From NCBI RefSeq assembly GCF_901933205.1, contig NC_044573.1, positions 50,401,493 through 50,465,492 of the forward strand: a stretch of 64,000 bases of DNA, in the 5' to 3' direction. Source of the DNA: Camarhynchus parvulus (taxonomy: Eukaryota > Chordata > Aves > Passeriformes > Thraupidae). Below the pieces are notes generated by a model. The model did not search any database. It was not told where the DNA came from and worked only from the letters and a program-made list of their open reading frames with translations. The translations under genes were made by a program, and so were the position numbers. This document shows positions 13,005 to 27,768 of the stretch, piece by piece (position 1 is the first letter of the stretch; each line of letters opens with the position of its first letter).

Positions 13005-16000
13005 CTAAATAATCAAACTAGCAATTAACATTATGGCCTAAATATCCAGGCAGAACTTGCATTACTTGTCTCCTATATGCTTTAATGTATGAGATGTTGC
13101 TTTGTCTCTTCTTAGGGTAGACCATTACTTAAAGAATGAGAGGGTCTTGAGGTCTAATTGACTAATGTTTTTCAGAATTTAAAGAGCTCCAGCTTTTGAC
13201 AGTCTGACTTTTGTAAGGTATTCCAGGTCAAGTTCCTAAGACCACAGTGCCTTTTGAAATTTTTATTCAAACAGTTTTGAAAAGGTTAAGAGCCTTATTA
13301 TTATGGAAACACAAATATACTAAAAAACCCTTCAAAAATAAGCCTTTGCAACTTCTAAAAGAAATCAATCCTTAAGAAACTATACTTGGGAGGCTTGATT
13401 CAAATGATAGCTAGAAAATAAGTAATAACAACATTATTAGCTTTTCATTTTCTGCTTTGCTGTGATTTCACTTAGTTAACAAAGGATGTTCATAAACTAT
13501 GATTTATTTTTCACTGTGCATCCTTTTTTATAATGAGGTTTTATCTTGTGACTGCTTCCTTCTTTGCTTCCACTACACAATTTGAATCTGTATGCTGCAT
13601 ATCATTTTATGTAATTAGACTATATTTAGATACCCCTCTGTGATGTAAGGTTCTGAGACATATGCCTTTGCCTGGAAAAATTATTTTGTTGCAGCTTTTG
13701 TGAACTTCACTTGGACCTGATCTGTGAGCAGAGCCTAAATCTATCATATGATTTGCAACATCATTCTGTTCAGTTTTAAATTATCTCAGTGGTTGAGAGT
13801 CCCTGAATGCATTTTAACTAGAAAGACACAAACAGCTTGCTTAAGCTGACCTCCAGCTGTCCTTTCCTTTACAGCTCTGACCCAGTTCCATAGGTGAACA
13901 GTATAAACTCTGGGCAGTCTGTTACCATCAGATGCAGCAGTGAAGTGGCATTCCCCTTCCCATGGCTGATGCCTGTCATGCTTCATCAGTGCTGACAAGC
14001 AATTATTACTCTGTTTCTTTTATACTATATATTGGCAAAACAATCATTGCAAGGAATTGTAGAGGTAGAAACCATTATCTTTGCACTATAGTGGTAACAG
14101 AGCTTTTAGCCTTACTGAAAATATCCATTAGCTTTTGCTTTCTTATCTACAAATGCTTTCTATTTTGCCCTCTGCTATTCCAGCAGTTGAATCACCAACT
14201 TTTGCTGCATTAAGAATGGAACACTCTATTCTTTAATTTGGTGATTTTAATTTTCTGCTGGCTTTTGCTCAGAACAGAAGGCATTCTTCATTAGTTTTGA
14301 GTCCCACTATATTAAATATAATTTGAATATGAGTTTTAGCCTCATTGAGTTTGAAGATTTGGTTTTCTCTTAGCAGTTGCGACACGATATGACATTCCTG
14401 TGCAAGTTTACAAAGAAAAAAGAATCCCTAGAAAATAAGACAAAATAGACTGAGCCAATTTTAGTTTCTGAGCTGGGAGGGAGCTTTTTGAGCTTTACTC
14501 TCCTTGGTCATCATATCTGTATGACTCACATAAATCATTGTTTTCAAGTACTCTTAATAACCTTCAAGGGCTTAAGCAGGATGCAGTCATGGAGAACAAA
14601 GATCTTTTTGCAGGTCTCTGAGCAACCTGCGCAGCATAGTTATGGTCTCCCACCTGAATTAGAAGTTAGACACAAGTTATCAAAGGTTTCATCTCCAGCA
14701 GGAATTGTCCTTGGTTGAAGACACACAGTTGCAAAAAAAAAAAAAAATTGCCAGTGCAGGGAAAAGAAACAGTCTCTCAGATCCATAGAATTTATTTCCT
14801 CTCAGCTCTCCAGAGAGGTCCAGCGCTGGTTCTGGCTATGAATTTTCATTTTCTCAAAAAACTCACATGATTGTGAAACCTCAAACACCATGCCCACAAG
14901 TTCCCTCTACCTACTTGCTCCCGTCTCTTAAATGTCCCTCAAATTTCCCCTGCTGCCATGCAAAAGTCATGGCAGTCTGTTTTGTTCAGGGAGTTTATTT
15001 TCAAAGCCTCTTTCAGGCTGTCATTTTTGGAAAACATTGGGTAAACTTAACTGGAAGGTTGTCCTTCAGTCTGTCCCTGTGATGAATTAGCATATCTAAT
15101 GAAGATGGAAAAGGGGAAAGGTGTGTGGACAGTTCCTGATTTTAAAGAGCCCACTCTGTACTACAGTATTGTAAGAGTTACATCTTAGTCACTGTGCCTA
15201 ATGTTCAATCCAAATTTTAATCAAATTCCTTAGGTTTAACTTAGGATGAGGTTTTCTTCTTGAATTTGCTAAAGCTGCCAGAAGTATTCAACACATATAA
15301 AACCGAAAAATTGCTTTTCCACACCTCATTTTTGACATGGTGTATGAATGGTTTATATAAAGGTAGTTATGGTCACCCATTGTTACAGTTTGAAAGGGTT
15401 TATTCTCTTTTACCTCAACTTCTGTTTCTTTTCTTCTGTTACAGAAGGAAGGTTTTATAATCCTATTAGCTTTTGTACTGGCATCTGACATCTTTGTCTT
15501 TGACATTGTCAATGAGGAGAGGGTCTGTCTAATATATAGCTCAAGTTTATTCCCAAAACTGTAAGATAAGTTGTGCTTTTTTTTTTCCCTCTCTTTTTCT
15601 TGTGGGTTTCTAGCATCATGTTTTCTGACAGTAGAGGCATGAGGAGACTTAGGCCCCTTCTGTCACATACAGAGATGTGAACTGATGCAGTAAAAAAGGA
15701 CTAGCTTGTCAGTGCTTCTAAATATGAACTATTCTGTCCCATCATTCCAATCCTTCTCTGTTTGAGCACTGTCTGCTCCCCACTCCTCTTCCCAAGGTAC
15801 TTTTATATCCACTTTCAATCCCATTCTCAACCTCACTCAACACTAATTTCTCAGTTGCACATATTACTAATATGCTACATTATTTCTTCTGGCTTGGGAC
15901 AAACAACTGTACTTCAGAAATACCTACTATACTTAGGTCTCTTTCAGTTGCTATTTTCTTCTAGTTTTAGACAGAAGCACAGGAGACAGCTCAGCTGATT

Positions 16001-16892
16001 GGGCTGTTCCTATTGTCATCCCCTTGTGTAATCCTGCAGGAAGGCTTCTGCCTGTCAAAGCTTTCTCCCAGGTGTCCCTTTTCTGGATCACACAGAAGAA
16101 GCAGGGAGGCTCATTCCTAGGCGCTTCTTGAAGCATCAGGCCAAATGCTGAGCAGCTGCTCTAGCCTCTGACAGTCAGCTGAGTACCTAGGGAAGCTACA
16201 AACCTGCTTGTCACGACACCTTTCTGTCTTCTAGCAGTTTTTTGCCCATAATCTGTCTACTTCATTTAGTTAGTAAAATCTTAGACTACTGTATTTATCT
16301 CAGTCATCCCACCAGTAGGCCTAGTGTCACACAGAGGCCTTTTAGGCATTCGTGTTTTGCCATTAGTAAATATATGAATATGGTTCTTACAAAAAGAAAG
16401 AAATATCTAAGTAGTCTCACTTTCCTGTTACTGAATTCCTTTAATGCCATGTATGTTGCATGCAAGCACCTAGCATAATGCTCTGAAGCACAGAACTCCA
16501 AGCATGTCCCTTCTTTACTCCAAATAACTTAATGGAAGACAAGAGGAAGTGTTGGTGACAAGCAAGTTGTCAACATAGCTTCCAAATTTTATCTGGGCTC
16601 TGGTGAAGCTGATCACTGGAAATATTATTAATATATGTAAATATTAGTATTTTACAAAAAAACAACTAAAAGGGAGACTAAAACTGCTTACTAAAATGAA
16701 GAACATGTAGAGAGTAGTTGTTTTATGTATAAAAAAACACTGAAGTAAATTCTTTGTATGGAACTCTGGTCTGATTTGTTTGAAGCTTTAAATCCAAGTC
16801 AGAAAAGAAAGTGAGATCCTTTAAGTATTATATTTATAAAGATTAGAACAGTTCTTGCTTATATAACTATATATAATCTCTATTTCTATATC

Positions 16893-16928
16893 TATGTATG
16901 TATGTATGTATGTATGTATGTATGTATG

Positions 16929-16984
<56 letters not shown>
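16893..16984. repeat. Compound tetranucleotide microsatellite (TATG)9(TATC)14
   Basis: Nine uninterrupted TATG units occupy 16893-16928, followed directly by fourteen uninterrupted TATC units at 16929-16984. The switch between motifs is a single base change (G to C). Perfect arrays this long are normally length-polymorphic. A short open frame across it, coding for repeated Tyr/Leu/Ser/Ile or Tyr/Val/Cys/Met residues, is a by-product of the repeat. Confidence 0.98.
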
Positions 16985-16985
<1 letters not shown>

Positions 16986-19900
16986 CAATTGAAAGTTAAG
17001 TCTGTATTGTGGAAGAGAAACATGTTTTCAGGTTCCCATGTTTGTTTCTCAGTCTGGGTTTGTTTGAATGTTTCCATGCAAAGAAAAGAAATAAAATAAG
17101 AATCATGAGCACTCTACTTTTTACCATTTCCTATCTTCTGCCTTCACAGATCACATGCTTTTCTCACAGGTTTTTGGTTCTGTTTAAACATCAACCTTTA
17201 CAGCACTTTCACTGCTATGTTGTGTGTATCCATCACCACTTACTCAATGTGACTTACCACCCATATACTGACTTGCTTTTAAGTCAGCAGAATACTTCTT
17301 AGCCAAAAAATTTTCTCATTTTTCAAAGTGACATTTGTTTCCATTATCCTTCAATTCTCATTCTAGAAAAAAGAGGGTGAAGAGAAAACTGAGACTACTA
17401 ATACAAACAATGTGAGCTTATAGTGAAGTAGACAAACAAAAAATTACTCTTGTTTGCTTACCTGTTTTGTTGTTGCTGTTGTTGGGTTTTTAAAATTAAT
17501 ATTCTGCTCCTAATGAATGAAAGAGGGAATACATGAGGACAAAGCAGCTGAGATAGAGATTTGCATATGCAAAAAGAGTAGTTATTTGTGCAACTCTAAC
17601 CAAAATCCACCAGTGTCTGAATGCCCTTTGTGTTTTAGAAAATCTCTTTTAGAAATCCTTGTTTGTCAAGTTTGAGCCTTTAACCTAATTCCATAGTCAC
17701 TATGAAAGCCCTGTGAGTGGGGACCTAAGATGGGAAAATATGACACTCCTTCTAACTCTGGTAGCACAAGCAGGTGCTGCTGTATAAATACCTTGAAATG
17801 TGTAATAGCAGTCCATATCAAAGTTTTCAGAAATCTTTTGTATTAGGCCCAAATCTGCTTTTCAGGCAGAGGGGGTAGGGATCAATTAGACCAAGATGCT
17901 TCCTGCTGGCTCCTGCTACTGTCAGTCAGATGATTGTATACAATATTTATGTTCACCTTACCACTTCTAATTATACCTTTCCTTGAAGCCATTGAATGCA
18001 CACTCATTCAAATATTCTCTCTTGATTTGCCACTGCAGAATAGACTGTGGTCCCCTACTTCATTATCTTACATCTGATTTAATGATCTTAGTCTTTTATG
18101 AACCTTACAGGTTAAGATAAGTGCTGACTGGGTACTTATATGTATGCTTTTCTCTTAATTTTTAACCTTTGGTAGTGCAATGAGCATGTATCAGTAAGCA
18201 TCACCTTAGTTAGTATGGAAATATAAATAACACTTTGCCTTAAGATTTCATGAGCACATATCTCAGTATCCTTTTAGCTGGTGGGATAAGCACAGTGAAC
18301 CTCTGGCACCTTTTAGCTGCATGTTTTTCTGAGGTTCAGCCATGTAATTTAGCTTGCAGTGGCCTGGGTTACAACAGTACCTATGATATTATTAGAATAG
18401 TTATTCTCACAGCTATATTGTTAACTCGGCAAATTAAGATGTACTTGACCTGCCCTAATGATTTTTTTTAGTATTACAGTCACAAAAGCCCATTTTTAAA
18501 ACATGCTATTTATTTTCCTCTCACAGATTCTGCATGGTGCCAAGTATATCAAAACAGCACAGGAAAACCAGATATCCAGCAGGGAATGTAAAATAAGCAG
18601 GTACACAGGCTATAAAAAATGAGAAAATACTTAATAATATTGGCAACTTTCAAAATTTTATACACTGTAAGATATAATTTTTGTTATAGATGGCTGACTT
18701 TTCCAAGCTGATTGTAATTTTTGGTAGTTCTCCTGCTTTCAAAGTTTTCAGTTCCAGAGTAATGTATACTGAAAATCCTATGCTTGATATGTCTCAAGAC
18801 ATTTGTGCCTAAAATTTTAATGCATAAAAACTTTTATATGGGAAGATGTTGCATACTTATTCCATTTGCCTTAACCCAACAAATAAACTTGAGAAAAGAT
18901 AATTCATATTTCAGTAGTAACATAATGAATGAATGGGCTGAATTATTCTTGGTCCTTCCATCCTTTGAAACAAAATGAATTTTAGGAGGACATAACTGTT
19001 CTCAAGAAGGCAATCAGTAAAAGAACAGACCTGTCAAACAAATACTCCATGTTAAATTATTAACTGTTCTCTAACATTTAATTAAGAGAAGAACACAGTT
19101 GTCCTTGCTCGTGTCCAGATATTGGAAACCATTATATGTTCTCTGCCACGTCTTTTCCCTCAGTTAAATACTGCAGAAAGATCCGTGTTGTGAGGCAGCT
19201 GGAGCCATCGATGTTTATTAATTCATGACTGGTGCTCAAAACACTGACCACAGAGCCAAAGCCATGAATTTGAGAAGGAGCTGCTCATGTATTATAGCTG
19301 GCCCTTAATGGTTGTTTTGTTCTTGGCTCTGTGTTCCTGTTCTCTCTCTGCTGACTGATGGTGCACTTTAAAAAGAGAAACCAGCATTTAGAAACAGCCC
19401 ACCTGTCTGATTGCTTTTTGGATAATCCCTGTGATACTTTGTCACTGAACAAAATAGTCGGGTGTATGGGCTGCAAATAAAGACCTTTCACTTCACACAT
19501 TGCCATGCTTGGGATTTTTGGTTCCCTAGAATATTTTTTTTTCCTTTGTATATGAATCCTTATTTCTGTCAGTTTGGGTTGACATCTACAGCAGATGAAT
19601 TGCATTTCATCTCAACAAATTTTTATCCGACAGATCTAATCTAAAAAAAAGTCACAGTTTGAACTTGGGACCATTTGCTTCTGAATTGCTGCAGAAATGA
19701 CACATGCTCATTCTACACTGAGGAAAAAAATATTTAAAAGCTTGAAAAATATTGAGCCTCAGGCTACTTGTCCTTTATGTATCTGATAGTAAAAGAAAAA
19801 GACTTCAGGGGATGGTTCTTTCAGCTTTTGCAACAGACTGACAGTTAAAAGGGAAATAAACTAGAAATAGACTAGAAATATCTGGAACCAGGCTTGTGAT

Positions 19901-22456
19901 ATGTTTCAAAGAGGTACCATATTTAGGACAGTTCTGATGAAACTTTACAGTTATCTGGTGACAATTCAGCTCAGCAATAAATATGACCTCTCCCTGTTAT
20001 TCCCTGTACATAGACTTTTTGTATTATTATTGTTATACAGATATTTGTGCACCTTTAAAACTACTGAAGTTCACATTTCATTTGCCAAATAATCATGATT
20101 GTCTTAAGCTTATTTAATGACTTTTTTCAAAAACATATACATGACTATTACACATTAAAATTACATATAAAATCTCAATGTTTTACAAATGCATTGTTAA
20201 TACTTGTGAGCAAATGCAAGTTCTACTTTTGAATGGATGGCCTTCATTCTGTTTCCATGTGAACTGCGTAAACTCTTTCCAGAAGGAACTTGGTATTACT
20301 TCCTAAAATGCTGTTTATATGGTTTGGAAGATAGATGATGAAACAGCAGATATGTTTGTTTTCATTAATAGTCATAGATTTTAAATTCAGAATAGACTGT
20401 TCTGTTATCTGCTTGTGTTCCCAGTAGCACCGCTAAAATTTGAGTTACTGTCTGGGTTCCTCTCTTATGACTGATATCTAAGACTGAAACATTTCTGAAT
20501 GTGATTAAATAATTACAGTCTCCTTCATTTGCCTTTAGCTATATTGGTAAGGTTGGGGGCAGAAAATCTTTAACTGCAAAGACATTTGTGTTTGCATTTT
20601 CTCTGGTTTTCACTTGTACCTATTCACCATTCTTGTTTTGACATGCTAATCCTCTGCAGTGAACTGGCAATGCAAGGATGCCACATTTCTGTAGAGGATA
20701 TGGTCCCCAGGCAAGTTCATCTCTGATGAAGCTGGACATGACAGATGAAATGTAAATGCTGGACGAGTCAGACCACAGAGCTCTTTGATATACCAGTCCA
20801 GAAAGAAACAAGCGCTCTTGAAGGGCTATGGTGATTAATGGGCTTTCTCAGAAAGCTGGAAGTAAGGGTTTCACCATACCTCAACATGCAAAGGTGATTA
20901 TATATAAATCAAATATAAAAAATTCTCATCCTGTGTCCTATGCCAGTTGTTTTTTCCTCTGCCTCCAACACAACTCTGTAAGATATCTAAGAGACTGGCA
21001 CCAGAGTTTTACTTTGGTTCTTTCTGGGAAACAGATTTTAAGTGAAATACTAGACAGAATCTAATTAGGGTGCTTAGGAAAGCTTATGGTAGAGAGTGGA
21101 TTGGTATAAGTTGGTCTGGGATTTTTAAGAGAATAATGGCTGATCTGTAGAGGAAGTAGGACGAGAGAGAAGTGTGAGAACAATCTTTTTTCATGCAGCA
21201 CTGAAGCTGTTTTTGTCCTCTCACTAAGAATGTCTTTCAGGTGCTTCTGCAGACTGAAAGAGTAGAAATGTTAACTATTGAATCTGAACTGGAAGCTCAT
21301 CAGTTTCATATTTGTGAAGGGTGAGGAGTCATTGTTTGCTCTCACCTCAGGCTGAAGCAGACTTTGATTGTGCCCCTTGGTGTTCACCTGGAAATGCCAG
21401 AGCTGGGACCCAACGCCCCATCCCTAAAAGTGGGAGTGATGAAAATTTAGCTACACTGAATTTACCTCTCCGGGCTGATCTCTACATAAGACTGTGAGCT
21501 CATGGGGGCAATTTATTAGTGAGAGGTTCCTGTTTGCTGTGATCAGCACCTCTTTTGTGATGTGTGTGGGAATTATTACACCAGCAGGACAGCCCAGGAA
21601 ATGCGGTAACCTGTGGCTAAGGATTTCTGAACATCAGCTTAGATAGCTACTGCTGATGAGCTGTAACACAGTCATGAAGATGTTGAAGTGGTATATATTT
21701 CATGCACAGCTCAAGCACTGGCAAATTCCCCAGGAGAGGGATTGTATTTTAAATGTTTCCACTCACTCTATATGGAAGGCATCAGCGTGCCCTCAAGCTA
21801 ATCAATGTGGATAGCTGAGGAATTTAATGCTTGCAATATAGCAAAATGTCTTCTTGCAGATCAGCTGTTACACCAAACTCACAGCTTTCATAAAGGAAAA
21901 CACCTAACAAACATCTTTTCCCGATTTAAGAACAAGAGATTGGGTTAAATGTGCAACCACCAGCAAAACAATTCCCAAAACTTTAAGGCTAGGCTTATTC
22001 TGTTACACTGAAAGGAATTAAGATTTGAGTACAGGCACAGGCAGAAAATATTCTGCACAGAGATAATGTTGAAATAAAACCCTTGGGTTTCTGAGGGCAG
22101 CCAACTTGTACTCTCTCATATAACTTCTAGGGACAGTGTAGGAAATTAGTAGAGAACATAGACCACTCTCTTAGTAAGCTACAGAAATAAAGGAGCCAGA
22201 ATATACCATTGTCCTCAGGACCAGGGAATGGGCCCTGACACTGTTAAGTTTAATGTTAAGCTCAGGGTCAGAATCTATAACTCAAGATGCTTAAGGAAAC
22301 TGCAGGTTTAGAAAGTAAGCATGTCATTAAAAGGTTTGAACAGACTGTTGTGAACTTTCTTAGTACCAATAAACTCATAAACCTAAAATGTTTATGACAC
22401 CATGCTATTTCAAAGCACTTTGAAAGTAGACATCCTAACTCTAATAGAAATGTAGT

Positions 22457-22501
22457 GGGTTTTTTATTTGTTGTTGTGGGGGTTTTTGTTTGTTTGTTTT
22501 A
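22457..22501. repeat. T/G-rich low-complexity tract
   Basis: T runs are interleaved with GTTG, GGGG and (TTTG) units. This is simple-sequence DNA with no recognisable element attached. Confidence 0.8.
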
Positions 22502-25500
22502 TTCAAATTGTGTCAACCAGGTTTAACATGGGTGCTATGGCCTTCACAGTTCTTATTGTATTGGGATGCTGCATACTAATAATTGGTGTGCATTGTATGA
22601 TAAGACCAATAATATCTTATTTAACCATATGAATAATTTTTGTCTTCACAGTTTAAGCTGTCTCTCCTGGCAAAGACTGTTTGATTAGGAAAACACACTT
22701 TGAGTAGGAAATACTACTTATGGGTTTTGAAAAACTTTACATCAAATGCACAAATTAGTTTAGCCTACAGTGCAAGAATCTAGGAATTAAACTGCAGTGC
22801 TAAGAATTATTTTTAACATAATTTTACCATTATACAGCTAATGTGTATCCATTATGAAGTCCAATTAACAAATATAAACCAATAGAATGTTTTTCCTTCC
22901 CCTCACTGAACACCAAACATCAGGGGCCATTCTATTTAATAGGTGATGATAGAACAAAATAACCCAAGTCCAAAACTAAAGGTGCCCAAATAGTGTAAAA
23001 TGCACAATGTGGTTACCTTCATTCAGCAGCATTACTGGGGAGACTGATGTTATCATGCAGCACTTCACAAGGACAGTGCTCTGCATGTTGACCCCAGTCG
23101 TATCTGCAGGTTGCACCAAAACACTGCAAAGGAGCGCAGATATAATGTGCTCATTGAATATGAGCAGCTTTCAACGTATCAGTCTCTGGTGGGAGTTTTG
23201 GAAGGAATATCTCTCTTTAAGGAAGCCAGACTCCTGACTGAATACCTGCAAACAGGATTCCTTCTCAGCCTGATCTGGTGCTCGTTGTGCTGCTTTCTGC
23301 TGCTCCGCCCTCTTTCCTCATTGGATGTGCGTAAGGGATCTCAGTCACTAGGGCTCCTCCCAGGAAGCCCACTAGAAGAGGGTATTCCCCAATACTGTGT
23401 TCTCGTTAGTATCTGAAAGTGGTTCTAGCGTGGGAGAAAGTCCACAAAGTTTACTGGCCTGTGATAATCAAACAATACATAGCAGTGAGAAAGATTTGTT
23501 TAAAATTCTGCTTTGAACACATTTCACAGTAGAATTTAGTCAATACATATATATGATGAAAGTAACTGCAGCTTTAAATATTAGCTGCTTTTCAAATTCT
23601 TCACACTATGTATATTTTCTATAAAGTTTACTGCCTGCTCAGCTGGCTTTATAGCAGCAAAACTCGTGTTTCTGGTATAAATTCACAAAACCAGGAGGTG
23701 GGAAGCTTGCATAACTGGACAGTTCTAGTCCTCTGTTGACTGTGAAGTGCTTCAATATAGCATTAACAGGCCAGCAAATATACAGAAAGGGACAGTATTT
23801 TAGATTTTGGAAGATAACAATGTCCTCACGTCTTGTCTGAATAGCAAAAACCAGTAATGCAGTAATATCAAAGCTTGCAATCCAAGCCATCTGCCCTTAT
23901 GTCACTGAACAGAGTAAGAAATGCTGGGTGTAAAATGGATCATACTACAATCAGTAGGCTTATTCATCATCTACTTCATTCTCCATATTATATTTCCAAA
24001 TACCTTCTGCAGCATATTGTAAAACAGTGCCCACGTGAGAATCTTGGTACTTCTGTTTGGATTCTCCAACAGATTTAGCAGGTGAAGCCCATTATGTGTA
24101 ACACAGTGTGGAGGAGAGTGAAGAGGTGTTCTGAGCAGCTGAAGCTCAGAGATGTTGGTAAGTAGGAATGAATTCCACCTCTTTTTGTCCCAGAGAGTGT
24201 CAAGGTACTATGTATCTCAAAATTACTTCAGCTTCACCTACTTTTACGAACAATTTACTCTGTATTTTATAGAAAAGTAACTTAAAATCTATTAGTTATA
24301 CCTATTACTACTGAATTCACAGAACACACGTTTCAGGGTGAATCAAAAATGGCAGTATATCAAACCACCTAATAAACAGATACATTTTAAGATAGTGAAG
24401 AAAAATAAATTCTATTTTCTTGTGACCAGTTAAAGCCTGAAACTGTAACAGGCTATGAGGCTGTCACCTCCACTAAAGTCTCTTTCTATTGCTTTGGAAG
24501 TTTTGTGAGCTTAGGCATATTTTTAACAAATACCTTATGCATCTCTGTTTCCCTAATTGTTACTGTCTTTCCTGACTGCAAAGGGAAAACCACATGAAGG
24601 AAAATAATGATAGATTCTGAGGAAAATGTCTGAAGTTCTCTTGGAAGCTAACAGAAAAGTTCTGAATAGGAAATGGCCTCTGCCAGGAATCAAATTGGTC
24701 AGCAAGTTTGCCCTTTTTAGGCCCAAGCAGACATTCAAACTTTTCAGATGCTGGTTCAAGGGAAGAAGGGAGGTGAAGTGGGCTGTCAGCAGCTGCACAG
24801 GGGGGACATGGTGACTGACTCCGAGGAACACATAAGGAAGCTGAAACAAAACAAACAGTCTCACCTACTCCCACCTAACCTGAAGGTGGAAGTAGCAGGA
24901 AAAAGCTGAATTTACTGAGGCTGGGACTGAAAGATGAAAGCTGAGTTAAAGGTCTTTTGTTTGGTTAAGCCTAAGCCCTTTTCTCTGTGTTTGAGTGAAT
25001 GATGCTTTGTTTTGGAGAAGCTGGCTAGGGGTCACTTCAATTCATCTGCTGTTGTAGGCTCTTGGAAGAAAAGGCGTATTGATGACAAACACAGTTGGGT
25101 CTGTCAGTTGAACATGAGTAGTAAATGAGAGATTGCCGCCAGGATTTCCAGTCTGAGAGTGGTAGGACCATATGGCTCTATCCACAAAAAGTTGAAGGTA
25201 ACAAACCTCTTCTCAGGAAAGTGTGCTTGAGAGGTATGAAAAGGCACTTCAGTACAGTTTATCTGTAGTTGCAACTAATCTTACAATTCTTCCAGTTTAA
25301 TAAAGCAGAATATTCTCTCCTGGAAATCCTTTCCTCTAATTTAAGCAAACTAAAAAAGAACAAACATTTACTTAAAAATGTGTAAAATGCTATCATCTTT
25401 GGTTTCCTGCCAACAGTTGATGTGCTCAACAAATGATCCATAACTAGCACATCCCAGTTCAGTGCTTAAAAAGGAATATTTGGGAGATATGTTAGTGTAT

Positions 25501-27714
25501 GTGGTTTTCTTCTGAATAGCTGGACTTCTGCTCACATGCTTTAAAAATATTTGAAGAACTGTAATTTCCAGCGTCCTTAAAAGATTAAATATTTATATTT
25601 ATTTAAGGATATTGCCTTCCTTGCATTTTTTTAAGCATGACCTGTAAACACCTGGTAGCCAGTACTGATTGCATGTTCCCAGTGAATGGAATGCTCCTGA
25701 AATCAGAGACCTGCCCTGGAGGCAGGGGTGGGTGTGTGGCCCAGGAAAGTTTCAAATCACCTTTTTTGATGACTCAAGATAGATGTTCAAAATGACAAGT
25801 AGGGGACTCTTATTTTCTGTGTGTGTCAACAAAGAGGAAGAATGTTGAGTCCTCATTAACATGTATGAGCCATTACAAAACCTAACAGCAAAATTGGTTT
25901 CAGTTTTCTTTAAAATTTGTGTTATTATTTGTTGACTGCTAGAAGGCCACAGACATTATGTGAAGGGAAAGGCAAGCTCTTCACCCCAGTGTTACTTTGT
26001 ATTTGTAGTCCAAAGGGACTTTCTTCTTTGGCTCTTAAAGAATGAAAATTTGATCTTATTTTGTTAACTTTGGGTTATATAGTCTGTTTCACTGAATCTG
26101 GAAATGGACTGTTGTTCTTTTCTTGATAAATGACCTGTAAGTAAATGTTTAAACTGGAACATACAGGGATAGAAATTCATATTTAATATTATTGCAGATT
26201 CATCAGTGTATGTCTTACTTCAGGACTGATATACCAGATAGGAGATTTTTCTTACCTTTGAAGGGAGGAAGTGGGATGTAAGAAACAGGAAAAATATTTT
26301 TCCACTGAAATAAGTGTCAGAGTTCATGATTAATGTTTAATCTGAAAAAATATTTAACTGCCTCACAAAGGGAATGTTCTATGGTCTGCCTAGAATTGAT
26401 GTCCTACCACCTTTACAGAGAGGAAGGCCCACAGACCTTGAAGTACAAATGATGTTATGGAGTAGCAAAAGAAGTAAGTAGTCCTGGGAGTGACAAATCT
26501 ATAAAATTCATTCTACAGATATATTTTTTGTTCTTTCTTTTGGTTTCATATGGTTCCATATGGTGGGAGCTCTAACAGAAGTTCTTGCTGCTGAAATTTT
26601 TTAAGGGCTGTGTGGAAATATATATATATTGTCAAAATCTCCACTATTGCATGACTTGATAATGGAATACCTCCTTCTGGTCCACTTAATTTACTGAAAT
26701 TTTGTCTTTCTCCATTCCTCAGTCAGGTTTGGCTGAATCTCCAAACCCAAACCCAAGAGTCACTGGTTATGGAGACAGCTCAAGACAAACTCACATGGAT
26801 GTACATGCAGGTATTTCTAGGCTAATCCTTTACTGAATTAAAAGAGCTATAATGATATTTTTTATTATGCATCTAGCTTAGTATAGGCATAGGACTTCAG
26901 CACCTTCTTCCAGACATTTTACTGGTGTTGATGGTTTTCTCAGTCAAAAAAATGTGGAGATTGTTCTGGAGCCATCAGTGACACCTGGAATAGGTCCAAG
27001 TTGTGACCTGATGTCAGCTCCCAGACAAAGCCAGCTGTTTTGAAAGGCTGTGGAGATGTGCTGCTCATCATCTATCTCTGACTTCCTGAAACTCTTTCTC
27101 AGGGAGCAAAAGACATTTTTCAAAATATAAATGTTATTTTAGAATAAGGGTCTTGAAACTTCATAGTTTAAAAATTTGCAACTAAATGCAAAATCTGTCA
27201 TTGGAATTTTTTAAAGCATATAATAAGATATGTAAGAAAAGAACATTAGTTAGGTCCCAGCTTACTGCAAAAACATTGTCCCGTGTTCATCTCAAAGGAC
27301 AGTGTAGGAACTGAAAAACATTTGTTAGTAGCAAACAAGCAGCTAACACTCCTGCAGCATGGAAATTGCTGGTTTAGTCCTGATTTGAGAAGATGAATCA
27401 TTATTTAGACCCATAACTAGGTCTGCATTCAGAATAAATGTACCTGTTATCACCTCATGTACAGGTAGCCTTCCTTTTGGACTTTCCAGATAAAATTCTT
27501 GAAGTGTTCAATCACTTGACCTTGCTTTAAATAGGAGTGAGGCATCTAATACCTTTGAACTTAAAGCTTTGAAGTCCTGGGTCACAATGTGTATCACTGA
27601 TCTACATAACTGCTTATTTAACTTTTCCTCATACAGAGGAACCCAATGGTTGGTCCAGGGTTTTGTCTAATCTCATCTTTCTTATGCTGGACTAGACAAA
27701 ATCAATACAGTAGC

Positions 27715-27768
27715 TTTTTTTTTCTTTTATTTTCTGTTTGTTTGTTTATTTGTTTGGTTTTTTTTTCA
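27715..27768. repeat. T-rich tract with TTTG repeats
   Basis: A long pyrimidine-rich stretch with (TTTG)n units ends in a T run and CAG at 27768. It resembles the pyrimidine tract and AG of a splice acceptor, but no matching exon or donor was identified downstream, so it is listed only as low-complexity sequence. Confidence 0.75.

Larger units (their letters stand above)
1..16892. other. AT-rich non-coding DNA, no gene recognised
   Basis: This stretch holds no reading frame with recognisable protein content. The open frames here are short, overlap on both strands and have low-complexity or random-looking translations. It contains small tandem duplications (573-619, 6846-6879, 9288-9354), an A-rich tract (3361-3402), a T-rich tract (12935-13004) and one segment around 5895-6045 that resembles a conserved non-coding element. 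No splice-site pair, CpG island or retroelement family could be recognised by eye. Diverged old repeats could be missed without a library search. Confidence 0.75.

Noticed and set aside
16902..17099. Open frame across the microsatellite
   Set aside because: Its repetitive residues come from translating the tetranucleotide arrays. It is not a gene.
23111..23416. 101-codon plus-strand frame starting MHQNTAKERRYN
   Set aside because: It looked briefly like a decayed gene, but no domain or retroviral motif is present and the frame has no supporting splice sites.
24120..24166. Possible exon ending at the donor-like GTAAGT near 24160
   Set aside because: The donor string is good, but upstream acceptors are weak and there is no downstream exon, so it does not stand on its own.
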